From Pseudomonas violetae (GTDB lineage: Bacteria; Pseudomonadota; Gammaproteobacteria; Pseudomonadales; Pseudomonadaceae): 64,000 nt of DNA. The stretch's first letter is position 1, and each line of letters begins with the position of its first letter. Below the pieces are notes generated by a model. That model made no database searches. It saw nothing but the letters and a program-made list of their open reading frames with translations, and was not told the origin of the DNA. A program made the position numbers and the translations under genes. Location of the stretch: contig NZ_JAKNRW010000003.1 in assembly GCF_023072615.1 (NCBI RefSeq), positions 62,001 to 126,000 on the forward strand. Reading direction: 5' to 3'. Shown piece after piece: positions 1-17,395 of the stretch.

Positions 1-516
1 ATCCGCGAAGGCGTGACGATTCACCGTGGTACTGTTCAGGACCGGTCGGAAACGACCCTGGGTGATCACAACCTGATCATGGCCTATGCCCACATCGGTC
101 ACGACAGTGTTATCGGCAACCACTGCATCCTGGTCAATAACACCGCGTTGGCCGGGCATGTGCATGTCGAGGACTGGGCGATCCTGTCCGGTTTCACCCT
201 CGTGCACCAGTATTGCCACATCGGCGCCCACAGCTTCTCCGGCATGGGCACCGCCATTGGCAAGGACGTGCCTGCGTACGTCACCGTGTTTGGCAACCCG
301 GCCGAAGCCCGCAGCATGAACTTCGAGGGCATGCGCCGCCGCGGTTTCAGTGAAGAGGCCATTCATGCCCTGCGTCGTGCCTACAAGGTCGTTTACCGCC
401 AGGGCCTGACGGTTGATCAGGCCCTGACTGAGCTGGGCGAAGCCTCGGCGCAATTCCCGGAAGTCGCGGTGTTCCGTGATTCGATCCAGTCTTCGACTCG
501 CGGCATAACCCGTTAA
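1..516 (+). CDS. lpxA: UDP-N-acetylglucosamine acyltransferase LpxA (C-terminal part)
   Basis: Only the last 171 codons are present; the reading frame is open to the left edge. The enzyme transfers a 3-hydroxyacyl group from ACP to UDP-GlcNAc, the first step of lipid A synthesis in the cytoplasm. Visible are left-handed beta-helix hexapeptide turns, the AHIGHD segment that carries the catalytic His (His125 in E. coli), and the C-terminal helical domain that begins near [10 protein letters not shown]. The chain-length position (Gly173 in E. coli) lies in SFSGMG and is Met, as I recall for P. aeruginosa, which uses C10 chains; that this enzyme prefers 3-hydroxy-C10 is inference. lpxB starts 2 nt after the stop, so the two are co-transcribed. 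Confidence 0.96.
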   Translation: MREGVTIHRGTVQDRSETTLGDHNLIMAYAHIGHDSVIGNHCILVNNTALAGHVHVEDWAILSGFTLVHQYCHIGAHSFSGMGTAIGKDVPAYVTVFGNPAEARSMNFEGMRRRGFSEEAIHALRRAYKVVYRQGLTVDQALTELGEASAQFPEVAVFRDSIQSSTRGITR

Positions 517-518
517 TC

Positions 519-1649
519 ATGGCTAATTTGCGTATTGCGCTGGTAGCGGGTGAGGCTTCCGGTGACATTCTTGGCGCGGGTCTGATGCGCGCGCTCAAGG
601 CTCACCACCCGGCGGTAGAGTTCATTGGCGTCGGCGGGCCGTTGATGGAGGCCGAAGGCCTGGTCTCGTATTTCCCCATGGAACGCCTGTCGGTCATGGG
701 CCTGGTGGAGGTGCTGGGTCGTCTGCGTGAGCTGCTGGCCCGGCGCAAGAAGCTGGTCGCTGAGCTCATCGCCGAAAAGCCGGACGTGTTCATCGGCATC
801 GACGCCCCGGACTTCAACCTAAATATCGAACTGAAGCTGCGTCAAGCCGGGATCAAGACTGTGCACTACGTCAGCCCTTCGGTCTGGGCCTGGCGTCAGA
901 AGCGCGTGCTGAAGATTCGCGAAGGCTGTGACCTGATGCTCACACTTTTCCCGTTCGAAGCCAGATTCTATGAAGAGAAGGGCGTGCCGGTGCGTTTTGT
1001 CGGTCATTCCCTGGCTGACGCGATCCCGCTTGAAGCCGACCGTACCGCCGCGCGGGCCGAGCTCGGCCTGCCGGACGGGCCTCTGGTCGCTCTGATGCCC
1101 GGCAGTCGTGGCGGTGAAGTCGGGCGTCTTGGGGAGCTGTTCCTCGATACCGCCAAGCGGCTGCGAGCCATGCGCCCGGGCGTGCGGTTTGTCATGCCGT
1201 GTGCGAGCCCGCAGCGTCGGGCGCAGCTTGAAGCGATGCTGGCAGGTCGTGATTTGCCCCTGACCCTGCTCGATGGCAAATCCCATCTCGCGCTGGCCGC
1301 CTGCAACGCGGTGTTGATCGCGTCCGGAACGGCTACGCTGGAAGCATTGTTGTACAAGCGGCCAATGGTGGTGGCCTATCGCTTGGCGCCGCTGACGTTC
1401 TGGATTCTCAGGCGCATGGTGAAAAGCCCCTATGTGTCCTTGCCCAACCTGCTGGCCCAGCGCCTGTTGGTGCCGGAATTGCTTCAGGATGATGCAACGG
1501 TCGAAGCCCTGGCCCAGACCTTGTCCCCCTTGATCGAGGGGGGGGAAGAGCAGACCCGCGGCTTCGACGAAATTCACCGGACATTGCGTCTGGACGCCTC
1601 CAACCAGGCGGCAGATGCCGTGCTGAAACTGATTGGCCAAGTACAATGA
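519..1649 (+). CDS. lpxB: Lipid-A-disaccharide synthase LpxB
   Basis: A 376-residue GT19 glycosyltransferase, normal length for the family. It condenses UDP-2,3-diacylglucosamine with lipid X to form the tetraacyl disaccharide 1-phosphate at the inner face of the cytoplasmic membrane. The N-terminal GEASGD motif (residues 11-16), the SPSVWAWR segment near residue 120 and the MPGSRGGEV loop near residue 193 are typical. It follows lpxA by 2 nt and its TGA overlaps the ATG of rnhB by 4 nt, indicating translational coupling in an lpxA-lpxB-rnhB operon. Confidence 0.97.
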   Translation: MANLRIALVAGEASGDILGAGLMRALKAHHPAVEFIGVGGPLMEAEGLVSYFPMERLSVMGLVEVLGRLRELLARRKKLVAELIAEKPDVFIGIDAPDFNLNIELKLRQAGIKTVHYVSPSVWAWRQKRVLKIREGCDLMLTLFPFEARFYEEKGVPVRFVGHSLADAIPLEADRTAARAELGLPDGPLVALMPGSRGGEVGRLGELFLDTAKRLRAMRPGVRFVMPCASPQRRAQLEAMLAGRDLPLTLLDGKSHLALAACNAVLIASGTATLEALLYKRPMVVAYRLAPLTFWILRRMVKSPYVSLPNLLAQRLLVPELLQDDATVEALAQTLSPLIEGGEEQTRGFDEIHRTLRLDASNQAADAVLKLIGQVQ

Positions 1650-2287
1650 GCAAGACAAGCATGCAGATGGGACTGGATTTCACCTTGGTCGCAGAAGTGG
1701 AAGAACTGGTTGCCGGAGTTGATGAAGTCGGTCGCGGTCCGCTCTGCGGTGCCGTGGTGACTGCAGCGGTAATCCTTGATCCGAATCGTCCGATCCTTGG
1801 CCTTAACGACTCGAAGAAGCTCACCGAGGCTCGCCGGGAAAAGCTCTACGATGAAATCTGCGAAAAGGCCTTAAGCTGGTGTGTCGCGCGTGCTGAAGTC
1901 GAGGAAATCGACGAACTGAACATTCTTCACGCCACCATGCTGGCAATGCAGCGCGCCATTGAAGGCCTGCACATCCAGCCCAAGCTGGCGATGATCGACG
2001 GCAATCGCTGTCCGAAGCTGTCCATGCGCGCCGAAGCGGTGGTGCAGGGCGACGGCAAGGTGCCTGCGATTGCAGCTGCGTCGATTCTGGCCAAGGTCAG
2101 CCGCGACCGTGAAATGGCTGCTTTCGAATTGATCTACCCGGGTTACGGCATTGGCGGCCACAAAGGCTACCCAACCCCCGTTCATCTGGAAGCCCTGGCA
2201 CGCCTGGGGCCGACGCCGATTCACCGGCGCTCGTTCGCCCCGGTGCGCCTGGCGTACGAGGCTCGGGAGAGCCTGATCGAGAGTTAG
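1646..2287 (+). CDS. rnhB: Ribonuclease HII
   Basis: A 213-residue type 2 RNase H that cuts the RNA strand of RNA-DNA hybrids and starts removal of misincorporated ribonucleotides. The acidic active site is visible: Asp26-Glu27 in GVDEVGRGP, Asp118 in MIDGN, and a further Asp near residue 145 in VSRDRE. The ATG overlaps the lpxB stop (ATGA), so it is translated from the same message. A strong hairpin just downstream (2310-2341) probably ends this transcript before dnaE. Confidence 0.96.
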   Translation: MSKTSMQMGLDFTLVAEVEELVAGVDEVGRGPLCGAVVTAAVILDPNRPILGLNDSKKLTEARREKLYDEICEKALSWCVARAEVEEIDELNILHATMLAMQRAIEGLHIQPKLAMIDGNRCPKLSMRAEAVVQGDGKVPAIAAASILAKVSRDREMAAFELIYPGYGIGGHKGYPTPVHLEALARLGPTPIHRRSFAPVRLAYEARESLIES

Positions 2288-2309
2288 TCGCAAGGCTGAT
2301 GTTTTCGCC

Positions 2310-2341
2310 AAGGCCCGGTACAATCCGGGCCTTGTTGTTTT
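2310..2341 (+). terminator. Rho-independent terminator after rnhB
   Basis: Perfect 9-bp stem AAGGCCCGG / CCGGGCCTT with loop TACAAT, followed by a T-rich stretch. It separates the lpx-rnhB message from dnaE, which has a Shine-Dalgarno-like AGGA ahead of its ATG. Confidence 0.8.
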
Positions 2342-2363
2342 CGAGCTCACAGACAGGATCACC

Positions 2364-5885
<3,522 letters not shown>

Positions 5886-5956
5886 CGGTCAGGAGCCATT
5901 ATTGCCATCAAGTACATGGCCCTGATCTCGACCAAACTTTTTAATCTCGACCTGAA

Positions 5957-5982
5957 CGCGCCTCTACCTTAAGGTAGGCGCG
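5957..5982. repeat. Short inverted repeat between dnaE and accA
   Basis: CGCGC and GCGCG flank the perfect palindrome CTACCTTAAGGTAG (5964-5977). There is no T-tract, so it is not a standard intrinsic terminator; it could be an operator or a leader hairpin of accA. Function unknown. Confidence 0.45.
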
Positions 5983-6037
5983 AATAGACAACCGGCCGAC
6001 CCAAGCTCACTTGGATGTCGACCCAAGACGGACGCCT

Positions 6038-6985
6038 ATGAACCCGAATTTTCTAGATTTCGAACAGCCGATCGCCGACCTGCAAGCCAAGATCGAAGAG
6101 TTGCGCTTGGTCGGTAATGACAATTCGCTGAATATCGGCGATGAGATCTCCCGCCTTCAGGAAAAGAGCAGCACCCTGACCGAGGATATCTTCGGCAAGC
6201 TGACCAGCTGGCAGATCGCACGTCTGGCGCGTCACCCGAAACGTCCGTACACCCTCGATTACATCGAGCACATCTTCACCGAGTTCGACGAACTGCACGG
6301 CGACCGTCACTTTTCCGACGACGCGGCCATCGTGGGCGGCATTGCCCGTCTGGATGACCAGCCGGTGATGATCATCGGTCACCAGAAAGGCCGTGAAGTG
6401 CGCGAGAAGGTTCGGCGCAACTTCGGTATGCCGCGCCCTGAGGGCTACCGCAAGGCGTGCCGCCTGATGGAAATGGCCGAACGTTTCAAGATGCCGATCC
6501 TGACGTTCATCGATACACCGGGCGCATACCCAGGTATCGATGCTGAAGAGCGCAACCAGAGCGAGGCGATTGCTTGGAACCTGCGCGTCATGGCGCGTCT
6601 GAAAACCCCGATCATCGCCACCGTTATTGGTGAAGGTGGTTCCGGCGGTGCACTGGCGATCGGTGTGTGCGATCAGCTGAACATGCTGCAGTACTCGACT
6701 TATGCAGTGATTTCGCCAGAAGGTTGCGCGTCGATCCTGTGGAAAACCGCCGAAAAGGCACCGGATGCTGCTGAAGCCATGGGCATCACTGCCGAGCGTC
6801 TCAAGGGCCTGGGTATCGTCGACAAAGTGATCGGCGAGCCTTTAGGCGGCGCTCACCGTGATCCAGCCGCGGCGGCCGCGTCCATCCGTGCCGAGCTGAG
6901 TTCGCAACTGGCAATGCTGAAGAAGTTCGATAACGAAGCGCTGCTGGCCCGTCGTTACGAGCGCCTGATGAGCTACGGTCTCTAA
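6038..6985 (+). CDS. accA: Acetyl-CoA carboxylase carboxyltransferase subunit alpha
   Basis: A 315-residue subunit of the carboxyltransferase that, with AccD, moves CO2 from biotinyl-AccB to acetyl-CoA, giving malonyl-CoA for fatty acid synthesis. The start is taken at the ATG at 6038 ([12 protein letters not shown]), the usual N terminus, rather than an upstream TTG at 6011. The crotonase-like fold shows [10 protein letters not shown] and the oxyanion segment [12 protein letters not shown]. Length matches the family (319 in E. coli). An inverted pair of REP sequences follows it. Confidence 0.97.
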   Translation: MNPNFLDFEQPIADLQAKIEELRLVGNDNSLNIGDEISRLQEKSSTLTEDIFGKLTSWQIARLARHPKRPYTLDYIEHIFTEFDELHGDRHFSDDAAIVGGIARLDDQPVMIIGHQKGREVREKVRRNFGMPRPEGYRKACRLMEMAERFKMPILTFIDTPGAYPGIDAEERNQSEAIAWNLRVMARLKTPIIATVIGEGGSGGALAIGVCDQLNMLQYSTYAVISPEGCASILWKTAEKAPDAAEAMGITAERLKGLGIVDKVIGEPLGGAHRDPAAAAASIRAELSSQLAMLKKFDNEALLARRYERLMSYGL

Positions 6986-7003
6986 CGACCACGCAGTGTC
7001 CCA

Positions 7004-7092
7004 TGTGGGGGCGGGCTTGCTCGCGAAGGTGGTGTGTCAGTCAACGATGATGTTGATTTGGCGGCCTCTTCGCGAGCAAGCCCGCTCCCACA
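7004..7092. repeat. REP doublet between accA and tilS
   Basis: Two REP units in opposite orientation, GCGGGCTTGCTCGCGAAGG on the left (7011-7029) and its near-exact complement CTTCGCGAGCAAGCCCGC on the right (7068-7085), with TGTGGG / CCCACA outer ends. This is the REPIN arrangement common in fluorescent pseudomonads. The pair can fold into one long hairpin and may also slow or end transcription from accA. Confidence 0.9.
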
Positions 7093-7116
7093 GTTGATTT
7101 GTGTGGTTTGAACGAT

Positions 7117-8445
7117 ATGAGTCAGCCCGTGACTGATCTGCCTTCAAGGTTGCTCCTGAGCCTTACGCCCTGGCGCAATGCCGCTCGCTGGCACATCGCC
7201 TTCTCCGGGGGGCTCGACTCCACCGTCCTGCTGCACCTGCTCGCCCATCTCGCAAAAAACCATTCCCTGCCGGCCCTCAATGCTCTCCACATCCATCACG
7301 GCCTGCAGGTCGCGGCTGATGCGTGGCCGGAACATTGCCAGTCGGTCTGCGACGAGCTGGGTGTGCCGCTGCAGGTGATTCGCGTGCAGGTTCAGCCCGG
7401 CGCCAGCCTTGAGCGTGCCGCCCGGGAGGCTCGCTACAACGCATTTACTGCGGTCATCCAGGCCAACGAATTACTGCTCAGCGCCCAGCACCGCGACGAC
7501 CAGGCCGAAACCCTGTTGTTTCGTCTGATGCGCGGGGCAGGGGTGCGCGGCCTGTCGGGCATGCCTCGACAGCGGACGCTGGGACGCGGCCATCTTTTTC
7601 GCCCGCTGCTCGACGTCACCCGCGCCGAGCTTGAGGCCTACGCGGCCGAGCATCAGTTGTGCTGGATCGATGACCCTTCGAACCAGGATCGTCAGTTCTC
7701 GCGAAATTATCTGCGCCATCAAGTGTTGCCAGTGATGATCGAGCGCTGGCCGCAAGCAGTGACCACCATGGCCCGCAGCGCCGCACACCTGGGCGAAGCA
7801 GAGGGGTTGCTCGATGAGTTGGCGCAAATTGATTTGGCCAGCGCCCGCACGGTTAGTGATTTTGACTGGCTGGGCGTGCCCTCCTTGGAGCTTGCAGCAC
7901 TTGCAGAACTTTCCGCTGCGCGCCAGCGCAATGCACTGAGTCACTGGCTTGCCGCGCTTACCCGCCTGCCGGACACCGACCATTGGTCGGGCTGGGAAGA
8001 CCTGCGCGATGCCGCCCCTGATGCCCGGCCGGTCTGGCGTCTGGCGCAAGGCCAATTGCATCGCGCGGGCGGGCGGATCTGGTGGTTGGCCGGCAGATGG
8101 TTACGTCCGGCAAACGATGCCGTTGCCTGGCACGATCCCTCACAACCGCTGGTGCTCCCGGACAACGGCATGCTCAGTTGCAGGGGCCAGATTCCCGATG
8201 GGCCGTTGCAAATCCGCTATCGTCAGGGGGGCGAGGTCATGGCTGTGGGCGATCGCGGTCATCGCGATCTGAAGCGCCTGCTCAACGAACGGCGTGTTCC
8301 AGGCTTCGTCCGTGGCAGATTGCCGCTGCTCTACCGAGGCGCGCAACTGCTTGGGGTGGCCAACCTGCGGGACTTGAGTGGCAGCGAGCAGGACGGCTGG
8401 CATTTGCATTGGGCTCCACTGAGCGAAGATCAAGGTTTGAGCTGA
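7117..8445 (+). CDS. tilS: tRNA(Ile)-lysidine synthase
   Basis: A 442-residue PP-loop ATPase that attaches lysine to C34 of tRNA-Ile(CAU), changing its codon reading from AUG to AUA. The ATP-binding motif SGGLDS is at residues 30-35. The middle segment has QHRDDQAET, and the C-terminal TilS substrate-specificity domain covers about residues 355-430 (RDLKRLLNERRVPG). The ATG at 7117 is preferred to an in-frame TTG at 7099. In many genomes accA and tilS are adjacent, as here. Confidence 0.95.
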   Translation: MSQPVTDLPSRLLLSLTPWRNAARWHIAFSGGLDSTVLLHLLAHLAKNHSLPALNALHIHHGLQVAADAWPEHCQSVCDELGVPLQVIRVQVQPGASLERAAREARYNAFTAVIQANELLLSAQHRDDQAETLLFRLMRGAGVRGLSGMPRQRTLGRGHLFRPLLDVTRAELEAYAAEHQLCWIDDPSNQDRQFSRNYLRHQVLPVMIERWPQAVTTMARSAAHLGEAEGLLDELAQIDLASARTVSDFDWLGVPSLELAALAELSAARQRNALSHWLAALTRLPDTDHWSGWEDLRDAAPDARPVWRLAQGQLHRAGGRIWWLAGRWLRPANDAVAWHDPSQPLVLPDNGMLSCRGQIPDGPLQIRYRQGGEVMAVGDRGHRDLKRLLNERRVPGFVRGRLPLLYRGAQLLGVANLRDLSGSEQDGWHLHWAPLSEDQGLS

Positions 8446-8698
8446 AAGGGGCTTTCCGGTAGACTACGCTCCCTTCTTGATACAACTTCTGTGGATTCGC
8501 CTGAATCGCAGGAGTTGCCGATTACCAAGCAGTCTTTGCTGGGCGATTCCAAAAAATGTGTAGCGAGCAACCTACTGGTGTTTCATCTACCGGTCTGTCC
8601 CAACGCGGCGGTTTTTTTGAAAGGTGCACTGTGATTAATGCAGGTGATCGGGGGCTTCGGCCTTCCTTCGCTTTCCCCGGCGGCTCGTACCGCTTTAA

Positions 8699-11202
<2,504 letters not shown>

Positions 11203-11220
11203 ACCTTATTTCTACTGTAG

Positions 11221-11275
11221 GAGCCGAGCTTGCTCGCTATGGCGCCCCTGTGGGCGCCGTGAGCAGGTCGGCTGA
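11221..11275. repeat. Degenerate REP hairpin between kdsA and eno
   Basis: AGCCGAGCTTGCTCGC is followed by GGCGCC, a 6-nt loop, GGCGCC and GTGAGCAGGTCGGCT, an imperfect inverted pair. It looks like a REP doublet with a very short spacer. It lies right after kdsA and may act as its terminator. Confidence 0.65.
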
Positions 11276-11314
11276 TGCAATAATGTAATACACAAGTTAT
11301 AAATCGATCGGTAA

Positions 11315-12637
<1,323 letters not shown>

Positions 12638-12718
12638 TCGTCTACTGATATAAAGTCAGCGGATTGTGGTGAAAAAATCGCAACGGCGATAGATTTGCCA
12701 CTAATCTGATGCCTTATC

Positions 12719-12750
12719 AGCACAAGCCTGGGTCTTCCAGGCTTCGTGCT
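12719..12750 (+). terminator. Hairpin between eno and ftsB
   Basis: AGCAC-AAGCCTGG, loop, CCAGGCTT-GTGCT forms a near-perfect stem. The T-tract after it is weak (a TTTT about 14 nt on), so termination may be partial and allow read-through into ftsB. Confidence 0.45.
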
Positions 12751-12806
12751 ATCAGCTGCTTCAAATTTTGGCATGGCTGTCTTTTTTCCTGGAAACCCGA
12801 TATTCG

Positions 12807-13085
12807 ATGCGCAGTCCCAATTGGTTGTTTCTCGTCTTGCTCCTGTTGCTGGCTGGCCTGCAATACCGCCTGTGGGTGGGTAATGGCAGCTTGGCGCAAG
12901 TGGCCGAGTTGACTCAACAGATCGCGGATCAACACGCTGAGAATGAAGGCTTGCTGGAACGCAATCGGGTCATGGATGCCGAAGTCAGCGAGTTGAAAAA
13001 AGGCATGGAGACCGTTGAAGAACGGGCTCGCCATGAATTGGGCATGGTCAAGGACGGTGAAACCCTTTACCAATTGGCTCAATGA
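12807..13085 (+). CDS. ftsB: Cell division protein FtsB
   Basis: A 92-residue bitopic membrane protein of the FtsQLB divisome complex. It has a short cytoplasmic start (MRSPN), one transmembrane segment (about residues 5-20, WLFLVLLLLLAGLQY) and a periplasmic coiled coil (about 30-75, heptads rich in E, L and Q). The ATG at 12807 is chosen over an in-frame TTG at 12768 because it gives the usual N terminus. Its stop overlaps the ATG of ispD (ATGA), the conserved ftsB-ispD pairing. Confidence 0.94.
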   Translation: MRSPNWLFLVLLLLLAGLQYRLWVGNGSLAQVAELTQQIADQHAENEGLLERNRVMDAEVSELKKGMETVEERARHELGMVKDGETLYQLAQ

Positions 13086-13789
13086 GTTCCTCGTTACCGG
13101 CCTTCTGGGCCGTGATTCCTGCCGCGGGCGTCGGTGCCCGTATGGCCGCGGACCGTCCCAAGCAATACTTGCAACTGGGCGGGCGCACTATTCTCGAACA
13201 TAGCCTTGGCTGTTTCCTTGATCATCCTTGCCTGAAGGGATTGGTGGTCAGTCTTGCTATCGACGATCCCTATTGGCCCAACCTCGCATGCGCCAGCGAT
13301 GCGCGCATTCAGCGAGTTGACGGCGGTGCCGAGCGTTCCGGTTCGGTGTTGAATGCCTTGCTGCATTTGCATGGGCTGGGGGCGAACGACGAAGATTGGG
13401 TGCTGGTCCACGATGCTGCGCGACCAAATCTGAGCCGCTGCGACCTCGATAAACTGCTCGGTGAACTGGCAGATGATCCGGTAGGCGGTCTGTTGGCCGT
13501 GCCTGCACGGGATACTCTCAAACGAGTCGACAAGCACGGGCGCGTGGTTGAAACCGTGGATCGCAGTGTGATCTGGCAGGCGTATACGCCGCAGATGTTT
13601 CGCCTCGGTGCGCTGCATCGGGCGCTGGCGGACAGTCTGGTGGCGGATGCGGTTATTACGGATGAGGCTTCGGCCATGGAGTGGGCGGGGTCGGCGCCGC
13701 GCCTGATCGAAGGCCGTTCGGACAACCTGAAGGTCACGCGCCCTGAAGACCTCGAATGGTTGCGTCAGCGCTGGACTAACCGCCGCTAA
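13082..13789 (+). CDS. ispD: 2-C-methyl-D-erythritol 4-phosphate cytidylyltransferase
   Basis: A 235-residue nucleotidyltransferase that couples MEP to CTP in the non-mevalonate isoprenoid pathway. The N-terminal nucleotide-binding signature is AAGVGARMAADRPKQYL (about residues 14-30), and the VHDAARP motif is near residue 105. It overlaps ftsB by 4 nt. The next enzyme of the same pathway in the window, ispF, lies 3 kb downstream, separated by a LysR gene and adhC-fghA. Confidence 0.96.
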   Translation: MSSSLPAFWAVIPAAGVGARMAADRPKQYLQLGGRTILEHSLGCFLDHPCLKGLVVSLAIDDPYWPNLACASDARIQRVDGGAERSGSVLNALLHLHGLGANDEDWVLVHDAARPNLSRCDLDKLLGELADDPVGGLLAVPARDTLKRVDKHGRVVETVDRSVIWQAYTPQMFRLGALHRALADSLVADAVITDEASAMEWAGSAPRLIEGRSDNLKVTRPEDLEWLRQRWTNRR

Positions 13790-13812
13790 AAGATCGCAGC
13801 CTGCGATCTTTT
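13788..13812. terminator. Bidirectional terminator between ispD and the LysR gene
   Basis: AAAAGATCGCAG followed by CTGCGATCTTTT, a perfect 12-nt inverted repeat with practically no spacer (effective loop of 5 nt). It overlaps the ispD stop codon and separates two convergent genes. The same GATCGCAG hairpin recurs elsewhere in the window. Confidence 0.8.
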
Positions 13813-13816
13813 GATC

Positions 13817-14713
13817 TTAGGTTCGATATTCCGGCCTCAAGGCCAACCCCTCCTTCAAGTAATCCACCAACTTACGTACCTTCGGTGACAGGTGTCGCTG
13901 CTGCGGATAGAGCGCCCATACCGCTGTGTTCGGCGGCTGATGGGTATCCAGCAGCGAAATCAGCTCACCGCTTTTCAAATGCTCCAGTACGTAATAATCC
14001 GGCAACTGACACAGCCCAACTCCTTGCAGCGCCGCGTCGAGCACCGCTTGCCCACTGTTGCAGCGCCAGTTTCCCTGCACCCGCTGGGAAAATTCCCGCC
14101 CGTTCTGCTCCAGTTGCCAGAGGTCCGAACTGCCGATCAGGCAATTATGGCGGCTCAACTCCGACAGACTGTGTGGGCGACCATAGCGTTCCACGTAGGA
14201 CGGTGAGGCGCACAGGTACATACGCCGTGGCGCCAAACGTGTTGCGACCAGACGCGAATCCTGAAGACGGCCGAGGCGGATGGCCAGGTCGAGGCCGTCA
14301 TGTACCAGGTCAAGCTGACGGTTGCTCAGTTCGATATCAATGCGCAGTTGTGGGTACAGCGCCATGAATCGCGTCACCAGCGGCACGATAAACCGTTCGC
14401 CGTAGGCCACTGCGCACGTCATGCGCAGCATGCCCTTGGGCTCGCTGGTCAGGTCGCCGACTGCGCGCAGCGCTTCTTCCCGACCGTCCTGCAAGCGCTG
14501 GCAATGTTGGAGGAACGTCTGCCCCGCTTCGGTCAGCGTGACCCGCCGGGTGCTGCGGTAGAGCAGTCGGGTCTGAAGGCGCTCTTCGAGACGGGCGATT
14601 TGTCGGCTGATGTGCGAAGAGGAAACGCCAAGTCGCTGCGCAGCCGCCGTGAATTGGCTGCATTCAGCTACGGCCACAAACTCGTCAATGCCCTCCCAGC
14701 GGTTTTCGGACAT
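13817..14713 (-). CDS. LysR-family transcriptional regulator, divergent from adhC
   Basis: A 298-residue LysR protein. The winged helix-turn-helix is at about residues 15-60 (FTAAAQRLGVSSSHISRQI), then a type 2 periplasmic-binding-like effector domain from about residue 92. It is transcribed away from adhC-fghA with a 105-bp shared control region, so regulation of formaldehyde detoxification is a reasonable inference. The inducer cannot be told from sequence. Confidence 0.9.
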   Translation of the reverse strand: MSENRWEGIDEFVAVAECSQFTAAAQRLGVSSSHISRQIARLEERLQTRLLYRSTRRVTLTEAGQTFLQHCQRLQDGREEALRAVGDLTSEPKGMLRMTCAVAYGERFIVPLVTRFMALYPQLRIDIELSNRQLDLVHDGLDLAIRLGRLQDSRLVATRLAPRRMYLCASPSYVERYGRPHSLSELSRHNCLIGSSDLWQLEQNGREFSQRVQGNWRCNSGQAVLDAALQGVGLCQLPDYYVLEHLKSGELISLLDTHQPPNTAVWALYPQQRHLSPKVRKLVDYLKEGLALRPEYRT

Positions 14714-14734
14714 CGGTGATTATCCCTGTATGGC

Positions 14735-15931
<1,197 letters not shown>

Positions 15932-15933
15932 GA

Positions 15934-16010
15934 AGCAGCGGTAAGCTGCAAGTCGAAAGCTGCAAGAGCGCCCATCTGCACTTGCAGCTACAAACTTGGA
16001 GCTTGCTGCT
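15934..16010. repeat. Imperfect inverted repeat between adhC and fghA
   Basis: The left arm AGCAGCGGTAAGCTGCAAG and right arm CTTGGAGCTTGCTGCT pair imperfectly, and an inner GAAAGCTGCAAG / CTTGCAGCT pair repeats the same words. It resembles a second, non-REP family of small intergenic palindromes in pseudomonads. It lies between two genes of one pathway and just ahead of the fghA ribosome site GGGAG (16011-16015). Confidence 0.6.
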
Positions 16011-16022
16011 GGGAGCATTCCC

Positions 16023-16868
16023 ATGAGCCTGGAAAATATCTCCTGCCAGAAAAGCTTCGGCGGCTGGCACAAACGCTACCGGCATCGTTCCGATGTGCTC
16101 GGCTGCGACATGGTGTTCGCCGTGTACCTGCCTCCGCAAGCGGAGCAGGGCGGCAAGCTGCCGGTGCTGTACTGGCTATCCGGCCTGACCTGCACGGATG
16201 AGAACTTCATGCAAAAAGCCGGTGCGATGCGCGTGGCCGCCGAGCTGGGGTTGATCATCGTGGCGCCGGACACCAGCCCTCGCGGTTCTGATGTTCCGGG
16301 CGATCCGGACGGCGCCTGGGACTTCGGCCTGGGTGCGGGTTTTTACCTGAATGCCACTCAGGAACCCTGGTCCCGGCATTACCGGATGCATGATTATGTC
16401 GTGAAGGAACTGCCAGCACTGGTAGAGGCGCATTTCCCGGCATCGGACAAACGCGGCATCAGCGGCCACTCCATGGGTGGCCATGGTGCGCTGGTCTGCG
16501 CTTTGCGCAACCCGGGACGCTATCGATCAGTTTCGGCGTTCTCGCCGATCAACAATCCGATGGATTGCCCGTGGGGCCAGAAAGCCTTTACCCGTTATCT
16601 GGGAGAGGACCGGTCAAAGTGGCGTGAATGGGATGCCTGTGCACTGATTGCCGAGGCTGCCGAAAAGCTGCCGCTGCTGGTTGACCAAGGTGACCGCGAC
16701 GACTTCCTCGCCAGCCAGCTCAAGCCTGAAGCCCTGCAACAGGCGGCTAAACTTGCCGGTCATCCGCTGACGTTGCGCCTGCAACCTGGCTACGACCACA
16801 GTTATTTCTTCATCGCCAGTTTCATTGATGACCACTTGCAGCATCACGGGCGTGCTCTAAACGCCTAA
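16023..16868 (+). CDS. fghA: S-formylglutathione hydrolase
   Basis: A 281-residue alpha/beta hydrolase that splits S-formylglutathione into formate and glutathione, the second step of formaldehyde detoxification. The nucleophile elbow [10 protein letters not shown] has its Ser near residue 150; the Asp and His of the triad lie in the C-terminal part ([16 protein letters not shown]). The start ATG at 16023 follows GGGAG and gives MSLENISCQ; an upstream in-frame start at 15996 lies in the repeat and is unlikely. Confidence 0.95.
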   Translation: MSLENISCQKSFGGWHKRYRHRSDVLGCDMVFAVYLPPQAEQGGKLPVLYWLSGLTCTDENFMQKAGAMRVAAELGLIIVAPDTSPRGSDVPGDPDGAWDFGLGAGFYLNATQEPWSRHYRMHDYVVKELPALVEAHFPASDKRGISGHSMGGHGALVCALRNPGRYRSVSAFSPINNPMDCPWGQKAFTRYLGEDRSKWREWDACALIAEAAEKLPLLVDQGDRDDFLASQLKPEALQQAAKLAGHPLTLRLQPGYDHSYFFIASFIDDHLQHHGRALNA

Positions 16869-16891
16869 TGTCCGACAAAGTAGGTAGAATC

Positions 16892-16921
16892 ACGCCCTGA
16901 CAAAATTCGGGGCGTTTTTTT
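16892..16921 (+). terminator. Terminator-like hairpin abutting the ispF start codon
   Basis: ACGCCC (16892-16897), 12-nt loop, GGGCGT (16910-16915) and a run of seven T that ends one base before the ispF ATG at 16922. It reads as an intrinsic terminator for adhC-fghA. A TAGAAT hexamer at 16885-16890 could be a -10 box that would place this hairpin at the very 5' end of an ispF message. Confidence 0.7.
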
Positions 16922-17395
16922 ATGCGTATTGGCCACGGCTATGATGTGCACCGTTTCGCTGAAGGCGATTTCATTACTCTGGGCGGCGTGCGCATTGCAC
17001 ACAGCTTCGGGCTGCTCGCTCACTCCGACGGTGACGTCCTGCTGCATGCCTTGAGCGATGCCTTGCTCGGCGCTGCTGCGCTGGGCGATATAGGCAAGCA
17101 CTTTCCCGACACCGACCCCACGTTCAAGGGCGCCGACAGTCGTGTGCTGTTGCGTCACGTCGTCGGCCTTATCCACGCCAAGGGCTGGAAAGTCGGCAAC
17201 GTCGACAACACCATCGTCGCCCAGGCACCGAAAATGGCCCCCCATATCGAATCGATGCGCGCGCTGATTGCCGCGGATCTTCAAGTTGAGTTAGACCAGG
17301 TGAACGTGAAAGCTACCACAACCGAAAAGCTCGGCTTTGTCGGGCGCGAAGAGGGTATTGCCGTGCATTCCGTTGCCTTGTTGCTGCGCGCATGA
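16922..17395 (+). CDS. ispF: 2-C-methyl-D-erythritol 2,4-cyclodiphosphate synthase
   Basis: A 157-residue trimeric zinc enzyme that cyclises CDP-ME 2-phosphate with release of CMP in the MEP isoprenoid pathway. Metal ligands Asp8, His10 (GYDVH) and His42 (LLH) are in place, as is [12 protein letters not shown]. The canonical N terminus [12 protein letters not shown] fixes the start at 16922, yet there is no Shine-Dalgarno sequence: the seven-T tract of a hairpin lies directly upstream. Its stop overlaps truD by 4 nt. Confidence 0.97.
   Translation: MRIGHGYDVHRFAEGDFITLGGVRIAHSFGLLAHSDGDVLLHALSDALLGAAALGDIGKHFPDTDPTFKGADSRVLLRHVVGLIHAKGWKVGNVDNTIVAQAPKMAPHIESMRALIAADLQVELDQVNVKATTTEKLGFVGREEGIAVHSVALLLRA

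Noticed and set aside
13817..14713. Naming the LysR gene as a specific known regulator
   Set aside because: Only the fold and the divergent position are clear; the family is too large to assign a name.
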